A DNA stretch of 8,887 bases, taken from Clostridia bacterium. GTDB lineage: Bacteria > Bacillota > Clostridia > Oscillospirales > Acutalibacteraceae. Numbering within the stretch: position 1 is the stretch's first letter; the number at the start of each line of letters is the position of its first letter. Of this stretch, positions 1-3,526 are shown piece by piece. A model generated the notes under the pieces. The model was not told the origin of the DNA, did no database searches, and saw nothing but the letters and a program-made list of their open reading frames with translations. Location of the stretch: positions 1 through 8,887 of the forward strand of contig JAFRKM010000036.1 of assembly GCA_017431755.1 (NCBI GenBank), given 5' to 3'. A program made the translations under genes and the position numbers.

Positions 1-16
1 TATTTTAATAATAAAA

Positions 17-92
17 TGGACGAGGTGACAGGACTCGAACCTGCGGCATCTTGGTCCCAAACCAAGCACTCTACCAGCTGAGCTACACCTCG
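17..92 (-). tRNA. tRNA-Pro (anticodon UGG), CCA encoded
   Basis: The minus strand folds into a complete 76-nt cloverleaf. The acceptor stem is CGAGGTG/CACCTCG, and the D stem is GCTC/GAGT with one G-U pair. The anticodon stem is CTTGG/CCAAG around the loop TTTGGGA, and the T stem is GCAGG/CCTGT around TTCGAGT. Loop position 34-36 is TGG, which decodes CCA and, by wobble, other proline codons. G37 and the C1-G72 pair are typical of bacterial tRNA-Pro. The 3' CCA is encoded. The odd point is the discriminator base 73, which is U (read from A at position 20); bacterial tRNA-Pro usually has A73. It has its own promoter just upstream. Confidence 0.97.
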
Positions 93-103
93 AAACACAT
101 TTA

Positions 104-132
104 ATTATACACCGCTTAGTACATATTGTCAA
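104..132 (-). promoter_or_regulatory. sigma-A promoter of tRNA-Pro
   Basis: On the minus strand a perfect -35 TTGACA (127-132) and a perfect -10 TATAAT (104-109) are separated by exactly 17 nt. The predicted start near position 97 leaves only about 5 nt of leader before the mature tRNA. A consensus promoter of this strength is expected for stable RNA. Confidence 0.93.
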
Positions 133-172
133 TATTGTGTATGAAAATAAATTAAAAATTTACTTTTAGTTT

Positions 173-199
173 TTGTCATTATGTGGTAAACTTTAAAAT
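173..199 (+). promoter_or_regulatory. possible promoter of the symporter gene
   Basis: TTGTCA (173-178) and TAAAAT (194-199) each match the sigma-A consensus at five of six positions, but they are only 15 nt apart, which is short. It is the best candidate between the tRNA promoter and the symporter start. No riboswitch-like structure is visible in the short leader. Confidence 0.3.
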
Positions 200-227
200 G
201 TTGTGTTTTATATTTAATTTTATTTTT

Positions 228-232
228 GGAGG
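228..232 (+). promoter_or_regulatory. Shine-Dalgarno site deciding the symporter start
   Basis: GGAGG lies 8 nt before the TTG at 241. A second in-frame TTG at 226 overlaps this site and so cannot be the start it serves. Confidence 0.85.
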
Positions 233-240
233 TTTTTAGT

Positions 241-1638
241 TTGGATTTTTTAAAAATTTTAGGTATGGTAGATGACTTTGTTTATCTGTACATACTTGTT
301 GCTTTGCTTATAGTATGTGGTTTATATTTTACAATCCGAATGAAATTTTCTCATATCAAATTGTTTCCTGATGCTATAAGATACTTAGTTGATAAATCCT
401 CTGGGACAAAAGTATCGTCTTTTCAAGCCTTGATGATTTGTACAGCGTCGAAAGTTGGTACAGCAAATATTGCAGGTGTTGCAACGGCAATTGCAATTGG
501 TGGTTCAGGATCTATTTTTTGGATGTGGATAATGGCTATAATTGGTTCGGCGTCCTCTATGGCAGAAGCCACACTAGCACAAATGTACAAAAGAAAAACA
601 AAGGATGGTTCTTCTTACATTGGTGGTCCTGCATATTACATAGAGAGAGCCCTGAAAAACAAAAAACTTGGTATGATTTTTGCAGGTTTGTTTTTGTTTT
701 GTTTTTTGTTTGGCTTTAATGCATTGCATGCAAATAATATGTCTTCGTCACTTGATTATTACATACCAAACTATTTTAATACATTTTGGCCATACGTTGT
801 GGGAATTGTTTTCGCGTCGTTAATTGCAAGCGTAATTTTAGGTGGTATGAAACGCATAGGTTTTGTTACATCGTATGTTGTTCCAATAATGGCAACGGTT
901 TATATTGCGATGGGTTTTTATATTTTAATAGCTAATATTGATAAAGTTCCGGCAGTGTTTTCTGAAATGATCAAAAATGCATTTGATATGCAAGCTATAT
1001 TTGGGGGTTTGGCTGGTAGTACATTAATAATAGGTATAAAACGCGGTCTTCTTTCTAATGAGGCTGGTATGGGTAGTGCTCCAAATGCGGCTGCATCTGC
1101 CGAAACTTCTCACCCCGTAAAGCAAGGAGTTGCACAAGTTCTTGCGGTATTTATTGATACAATTATGATTTGTTCAACCTCTGCTTTTATAGTTTTACTT
1201 TCTAATTTTGATATTGTAGATAAAAATAATGGTATAGGTATTATGCAACAAGCCATTAAAAGCCAGGTTGGTGAATGGGGTATATACTTTATAACACTTT
1301 CTGTTTTAGCTTTTGCTTTTTCTGCGATTGTTGGTAATTCAGGCCTTTGTGAATCTAATATATTGTTTTTAAATAAAAATAGTAATTTTATTAAATGGGT
1401 TAGGATTATAAGTATTTTTCCAATATTCTTTGGTTGTATTGCTAGACCGGTTATGGTTTGGAGTATAGCAAACATCGCTATGGCTGGTATTGCATCAGTA
1501 AATATAATTGTAATAATTGCTCTTTCAAATAGATATAATGTTTGTCTTAAGGATTATATTAAACAAAGAAAAGAAGGTAAAGATCCGGTGTTTAATGCGC
1601 CTTCTTGCGGTATAAACGACACAGACCTTTGGAAATAA
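241..1638 (+). CDS. sodium:alanine/glycine symporter (AGCS family)
   Basis: This is a 465-residue polytopic membrane protein of the alanine-or-glycine:cation symporter family, which imports small neutral amino acids with Na+. Family signatures are clear. GTANIAGVATAIAIGG starts near residue 73, where most members have GTGNIAG. GGPAYYIE lies near 128-135. RGLLSNEAGMGSAP lies at about 268-281, followed by the QG…FIDT segment. About ten or more hydrophobic helices are spread along the length, and the size is normal for the family. The start is TTG at 241, 8 nt after GGAGG; the in-frame TTG at 226 falls in the ribosome binding site. It appears monocistronic and ends at a strong hairpin shared with the opposing spoVM cluster. 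The exact substrate (alanine, glycine or glutamine) cannot be read from the sequence. Confidence 0.93.
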   Translation: MDFLKILGMVDDFVYLYILVALLIVCGLYFTIRMKFSHIKLFPDAIRYLVDKSSGTKVSSFQALMICTASKVGTANIAGVATAIAIGGSGSIFWMWIMAIIGSASSMAEATLAQMYKRKTKDGSSYIGGPAYYIERALKNKKLGMIFAGLFLFCFLFGFNALHANNMSSSLDYYIPNYFNTFWPYVVGIVFASLIASVILGGMKRIGFVTSYVVPIMATVYIAMGFYILIANIDKVPAVFSEMIKNAFDMQAIFGGLAGSTLIIGIKRGLLSNEAGMGSAPNAAASAETSHPVKQGVAQVLAVFIDTIMICSTSAFIVLLSNFDIVDKNNGIGIMQQAIKSQVGEWGIYFITLSVLAFAFSAIVGNSGLCESNILFLNKNSNFIKWVRIISIFPIFFGCIARPVMVWSIANIAMAGIASVNIIVIIALSNRYNVCLKDYIKQRKEGKDPVFNAPSCGINDTDLWK

Positions 1639-1665
1639 TTTATGTTTTTATAATTAGATAAATAA

Positions 1666-1703
1666 AAACAGTAAGCTTATAATAGCTTACTGTTTAATTT
1701 TTT
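1666..1703 (+). terminator. bidirectional terminator (symporter / spoVM cluster)
   Basis: A perfect 12-bp stem (AAACAGTAAGCT 1666-1677; AGCTTACTGTTT 1684-1695) encloses a 6-nt loop. On the plus strand it is followed by AA and then six T (1698-1703). On the minus strand the stem is followed by further U residues from the A run at 1664-1668, so it can also stop transcription arriving from spoVM. It sits 28 nt after the symporter stop and just after the spoVM stop. Confidence 0.92.
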
Positions 1704-1707
1704 ATGT

Positions 1708-1791
1708 TTAAATTTGTTCTTTTTTTACTTTAAAAATTTTTCTAAGAAAAAAACTTAAAATTCTGGGACTTTTTATTAATACAACTTTCAT
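1708..1791 (-). CDS. spoVM: SpoVM, stage V sporulation peptide
   Basis: The gene encodes a 27-residue peptide beginning MKVVLIKSPRILSFF and ending in a basic tail (KVKKEQI). It matches the SpoVM family in length (26 residues in Bacillus subtilis), in the MK start, in Lys7 and Pro9, and in an amphipathic, positively charged helix after the proline. In the family, SpoVM is made in the mother cell, binds the convex outer forespore membrane, and recruits the coat scaffold ATPase SpoIVA; it is needed for coat and cortex formation. GGAGGGG (1799-1805) is 7 nt before the ATG, an ideal ribosome site. The gene lies 26 nt downstream of a 47-residue membrane peptide gene on the same strand and ends at the bidirectional hairpin. 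Identification rests on visual similarity and not on an alignment search. Confidence 0.88.
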   Translation of the reverse strand: MKVVLIKSPRILSFFLRKIFKVKKEQI

Positions 1792-1798
1792 ATCCAAA

Positions 1799-1805
1799 CC
1801 CCTCC
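1799..1805 (-). promoter_or_regulatory. Shine-Dalgarno site of spoVM
   Basis: GGAGGGG on the minus strand is placed 7 nt before the spoVM ATG. Its strength supports real translation of this very short frame. Confidence 0.88.
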
Positions 1806-1817
1806 AATACCATAAAA

Positions 1818-1961
1818 TCAACATTTTATAAGAGCTATTGCTAGTACTACAATAATTATTGAGATAATAATTATAATTAAAGATTCAGGAAATAAAAATG
1901 AAAGTGTAAGCCCCAGTCCAAAAGCAAGTGCTAAAATTCCTTGTTGTTTATATCCGCACAT
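1818..1961 (-). CDS. small hydrophobic membrane peptide, function unknown
   Basis: This 47-residue frame starts MCGYKQQGILALAFG and ends IKC. It contains two hydrophobic stretches, residues about 8-24 (glycine/leucine-rich) and 28-45 (almost all Ile, Val, Leu, Ala), split by a Pro-Glu turn at 25-26, so it probably forms a helical hairpin in the membrane. Cysteines stand at positions 2 and 47. The frame is open to an ATG at 2033, but no ribosome site precedes that ATG or the one at 1991. The ATG at 1961 follows GGCGGTGA by 5 nt, so I chose it. It lies 26 nt upstream of spoVM and is probably co-transcribed with it, which suggests, but does not show, expression during sporulation. I do not recognise a named family. 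Confidence 0.7.
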   Translation of the reverse strand: MCGYKQQGILALAFGLGLTLSFLFPESLIIIIISIIIVVLAIALIKC

Positions 1962-1966
1962 AAAGT

Positions 1967-1974
1967 TCACCGCC
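1967..1974 (-). promoter_or_regulatory. Shine-Dalgarno site of the 47-residue peptide
   Basis: GGCGGTGA differs from the ideal GGAGGTGA at one base and is 5 nt before the ATG at 1961. The two upstream in-frame ATGs (1991, 2033) lack such a site. Confidence 0.65.
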
Positions 1975-2031
1975 GTTTTTTTATAATTCATTTGACTGAA
2001 ACTTAGAGGTTTTAAAATTTTTCTTTTTATC

Positions 2032-2059
2032 ATAATATGTACGGAAGCGAAAAATGTTA
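2032..2059 (-). promoter_or_regulatory. candidate sigma-E-type promoter of the spoVM cluster
   Basis: On the minus strand, TAACATT (2053-2059) is followed after 13 nt by CATATTAT (2032-2039). These match the mother-cell sigma-E consensus (KMATATT, about 14 nt, CATACAMT) at 6 of 7 and 6 of 8 positions. spoVM is a known sigma-E-dependent gene in Bacillus. The site lies in the 112-nt gap after the XRE gene. The match is moderate and could be chance in AT-rich DNA. Confidence 0.33.
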
Positions 2060-2073
2060 TTTTTATTAGCGGT

Positions 2074-2466
2074 TTATAAATCGCAGTTTATATCAGATAA
2101 TGTAACGGCAGTGGCAATTTTTAGTGCAGAGGCTATTTTTTCTTTTTCGTTTTTATTTATTGGTGTGCCGTTAAACATTAATCCTTCTTGATTTTCCAGA
2201 TTATTAATAAAGTTAGATATTACGCTATAGACTTCTGCATTTGTTGTGGCGGTGGAATCCGGACTTTCTAGGTCTAGAATATAATCACCGCTAGCATCCA
2301 AAGTGCGGCAAATTTTTGAAAGTGTTTCGCTGTCTGGTTCTCTGCGACCTTGTTCATACATACCGATGGCAGAGGCCGATACATTAAGTTTATCTGCCAG
2401 CTGAGCTTGGGTTAATCCGGATTTGATTCTTAATTTTCTTAGTTTTGTTGAGAGTTTGTTTTTAAT
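2074..2466 (-). CDS. XRE-family (HTH_3) transcriptional regulator, non-AUG start
   Basis: The protein has about 130 residues. An XRE/Cro-type helix-turn-helix spans roughly residues 9-60 (LRKLRIKSGLTQAQLADKL, then SASAIGMYEQGRREPD). It is followed by a short C-terminal region of about 65 residues that I do not recognise. The only in-frame ATG (2361) falls inside the HTH and would delete helices 1 and 2. Upstream to the in-frame stop there is no ATG, GTG or TTG. A strong AAAGGGGG site lies 8 nt before an ATT at 2464-2466, so ATT is the best start; an ATA at 2470-2472 is the alternative. A sequencing error is possible. Its promoter contains a TACAC-N5-GTGTT palindrome, which fits autorepression. 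It is divergent from the helical/sigma-4-like pair and upstream of the spoVM cluster on the same strand. Confidence 0.8.
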   Translation of the reverse strand: MKNKLSTKLRKLRIKSGLTQAQLADKLNVSASAIGMYEQGRREPDSETLSKICRTLDASGDYILDLESPDSTATTNAEVYSVISNFINNLENQEGLMFNGTPINKNEKEKIASALKIATAVTLSDINCDL

Positions 2467-2474
2467 GGGTATAA

Positions 2475-2482
2475 CCCCCTTT
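2475..2482 (-). promoter_or_regulatory. Shine-Dalgarno site pointing to an ATT start
   Basis: AAAGGGGG on the minus strand precedes the ATT codon at 2466 by 8 nt. The same AAAGGGGGTT sequence serves the divergent gene at 2824, where the start is a normal ATG. Confidence 0.7.
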
Positions 2483-2587
2483 ATAGTAAAATAAATATTT
2501 GCAAGGATATGCTTTATTTATTAAGGTTAATACTTTTAAGATGAAAAATTAGCAAAATTTTGTCGATAAAAACAAGACTACAAAAAC

Positions 2588-2616
2588 ATTATATCACTTA
2601 CACACATAGTGTTCAA
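2588..2616 (-). promoter_or_regulatory. extended -10 promoter of the XRE gene
   Basis: On the minus strand TTGAAC (2611-2616), a 17-nt spacer and a perfect TATAAT (2588-2593) preceded by TGA give an extended -10 promoter. The palindrome at 2599-2613 fills the spacer, so a bound repressor would block polymerase. Confidence 0.72.
2599..2613. promoter_or_regulatory. putative operator 1, TACAC-N5-GTGTT
   Basis: TACACACATAGTGTT is a 5-5-5 inverted repeat with one arm mismatch. It lies between the -35 and -10 of the XRE promoter. More GTGTA half-sites follow at 2622-2626 and 2639-2643, and a GTGTT at 2646-2650. Confidence 0.5.
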
Positions 2617-2686
2617 TAAATGTGTAGATTTAGTTATTGTGTATAGTGTTTATTTTTGTGGTATTAAATTAAAAAATAAATTTTAG

Positions 2687-2715
2687 TTGACGTTTTAATA
2701 TACATATGATACTAT
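2687..2715 (+). promoter_or_regulatory. sigma-A promoter of the helical/sigma-4-like pair
   Basis: TTGACG (2687-2692), a 17-nt spacer and TACTAT (2710-2715) with an extended TGA just before it form a good promoter. Transcription would start near 2722, leaving a leader of about 100 nt that contains operator 2. Confidence 0.7.
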
Positions 2716-2794
2716 GGTTATGTAAGAGCCTGTAAGTTTTAAAAAAGTCTGTGAACCTAGCGATTTAAGTGGGTTTTTATTTTTTAAGTTTTAC

Positions 2795-2809
2795 TACACG
2801 AATTGTGTA
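2795..2809. promoter_or_regulatory. putative operator 2, TACAC-N5-GTGTA
   Basis: TACACGAATTGTGTA is a perfect 5-5-5 inverted repeat with the same arms as operator 1. It abuts the AAAGGGGG ribosome site of the gene at 2824, about 75 nt into the predicted transcript. Binding here would act as a transcription roadblock. Confidence 0.5.
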
Positions 2810-2823
2810 AAAGGGGGTTTAGT

Positions 2824-3024
2824 ATGTTTTATAATTCTATGTATGAAGAATATTGTAAACAGGCGGAAACACTAAGGGTTCATATAAAAATATTAAAAAC
2901 ACAATATGTGAAGGCGACAACATTTGAAAAAGAAAAAATTAATTATAGAATTTCTGTTTTATATCCAATGTACTTGGATTTGTTACATACAGCGCAATAT
3001 TTAAAAAGAAAAAGTGAGGTATAA
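2824..3024 (+). CDS. 66-residue helical protein, function unknown
   Basis: The protein begins MFYNSMYEEYCKQAETLRVH and is rich in Lys, Glu, Tyr and Leu. It looks all-helical, with a probable antiparallel coiled coil: residues about 5-32 and 37-62. There is no signal peptide, membrane segment or catalytic motif. AAAGGGGG (2810-2817) is 6 nt before the ATG at 2824; an in-frame TTG at 2803 lies upstream of that site, inside operator 2, and is rejected. The stop is only 2 nt before the next ATG, so the two genes are certainly one transcription unit and may be translationally linked. A small coiled-coil partner for the sigma-4-like protein that follows is a reasonable guess. I do not recognise the family. 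Confidence 0.8.
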   Translation: MFYNSMYEEYCKQAETLRVHIKILKTQYVKATTFEKEKINYRISVLYPMYLDLLHTAQYLKRKSEV

Positions 3025-3026
3025 AA

Positions 3027-3335
3027 ATGGCAAACAAAATTTTTTATTTAGATAATTTTACAGAGTCTTTAGCAAGTGTTTATAAATATAAAACGGAAGC
3101 TTTTGACGGGGAAGATACAAAATATAAAAAGATGATATATTCACTAAAAAATATAGTAAAAGGCGAGCTTACTCCCAGACAGCAAATTTGCATTTGGCTT
3201 TATTATGGCAAGATGATGAAAATGCGTGAAATAGCTAATGAGCTTGGAATATGTGTTTCTTCTGTTTCTCGTCATATAAAAAAAGGAAAATCTAGAATAG
3301 AAAAAACTATGAAGTATTATTTTTATAAATTGTGA
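3027..3335 (+). CDS. sigma-70 region-4-like HTH DNA-binding protein
   Basis: This is a 102-residue protein. Residues about 47-98 resemble sigma-factor region 4: ELTPRQQICIWLYYGKMMK, then the helix-turn-helix REIANELGICVSSVSRHIKK and a basic C-terminal helix. There is no region 2, so it cannot be a complete sigma factor. Such small sigma-4-like proteins act as transcription regulators in Firmicutes chromosomes and prophages, or as split sigma partners. AGTGAGG (3012-3018) lies 8 nt before the ATG. It follows the helical protein with a 2-nt gap and precedes spoIIE by 191 nt. No convincing terminator follows, only a 6-bp hairpin around its stop codon without a T run, so some read-through into spoIIE is possible. 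The target genes are unknown. Confidence 0.83.
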   Translation: MANKIFYLDNFTESLASVYKYKTEAFDGEDTKYKKMIYSLKNIVKGELTPRQQICIWLYYGKMMKMREIANELGICVSSVSRHIKKGKSRIEKTMKYYFYKL

Positions 3336-3397
3336 TTTTTCACAAAGTTATATCAAAAATTCTTTATAATTCTAAATATTTTTTTAAAAGTCGGCAT

Positions 3398-3432
3398 AAT
3401 AAATTTTTATAAAATAAATTTTTATAAAATAA
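3398..3432 (+). repeat. 15-bp tandem repeat, about 2.3 copies
   Basis: The unit AATAAATTTTTATAA repeats with a 15-bp period through this AT-only stretch upstream of the spoIIE promoter. It could be a slippage product or a bent, UP-element-like tract. Confidence 0.75.
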
Positions 3433-3453
3433 CCTTTTTATTTCCAGCGCAGT

Positions 3454-3487
3454 ATGACAATTAAATTACTTTAGCTGTTTTTATAAT
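3454..3487 (+). promoter_or_regulatory. spoIIE promoter with 22-nt spacer, probably Spo0A-dependent
   Basis: ATGACA (3454-3459, five of six to TTGACA) and a perfect TATAAT (3482-3487) are 22 nt apart. No acceptable -35 exists at 16-18 nt. In Bacillus, Spo0A-activated sigma-A promoters of spoIIG and spoIIE have the same overlong spacing (22 and 21 nt). Weak Spo0A-box-like sequences lie at 3455-3461 (TGACAAT) and 3390-3396 (TGCCGAC on the minus strand) against the consensus TGNCGAA. Confidence 0.55.
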
Positions 3488-3511
3488 TGTTTCTAGTAAC
3501 AATTTTAGATT

Positions 3512-3517
3512 AGGTGG
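3512..3517 (+). promoter_or_regulatory. Shine-Dalgarno site of spoIIE
   Basis: AGGTGG is 9 nt before the TTG at 3527 and supports that codon as the start. Confidence 0.7.
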
Positions 3518-3526
3518 CGTTGGAAG

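Larger units (their letters stand above)
2467..2823. other. 357-bp divergent regulatory intergenic region
   Basis: No coding frame of note lies here. The stretch holds the ribosome site and leader of the XRE gene (2467-2582), its promoter (2588-2616), a cluster of GTGTA/TACAC half-sites (2599-2650), the plus-strand promoter (2687-2715), and a second palindrome before the plus-strand ribosome site (2795-2809). The XRE leader is long, about 115 nt, and I see no clear RNA structure in it. Confidence 0.7.

Noticed and set aside
226..240. In-frame TTG at 226 as the symporter start
   Set aside because: It overlaps the GGAGG ribosome site; the TTG at 241 has the right 8-nt spacing.
133..240. Glycine riboswitch before the symporter gene
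   Set aside because: Such riboswitches occur before AGCS genes in other species, but the leader here is too short and lacks the conserved folds.
438..719. Plus-strand frame of 93 codons
   Set aside because: It lies inside the symporter gene in another frame and has Cys/Trp-rich, non-protein-like composition.
1110..1475. Minus-strand frame of 121 codons
   Set aside because: It is antisense to the well-supported symporter gene, with no ribosome site or recognisable motif.
2361..2361. ATG at 2361 as the start of the XRE gene
   Set aside because: It would remove the first two helices of the HTH, which read intact upstream, and it has no ribosome site.
2561..2567. Spo0A-box-like TGTCGAT in the XRE leader
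   Set aside because: It has one mismatch to a 7-base consensus with a free position; several such matches are expected by chance in a region this size.
3330..3345. Hairpin TTGTGA-TTTT-TCACAA as a terminator after the sigma-4-like gene
   Set aside because: The stem is only 6 bp and AT-rich, and no T run follows it.
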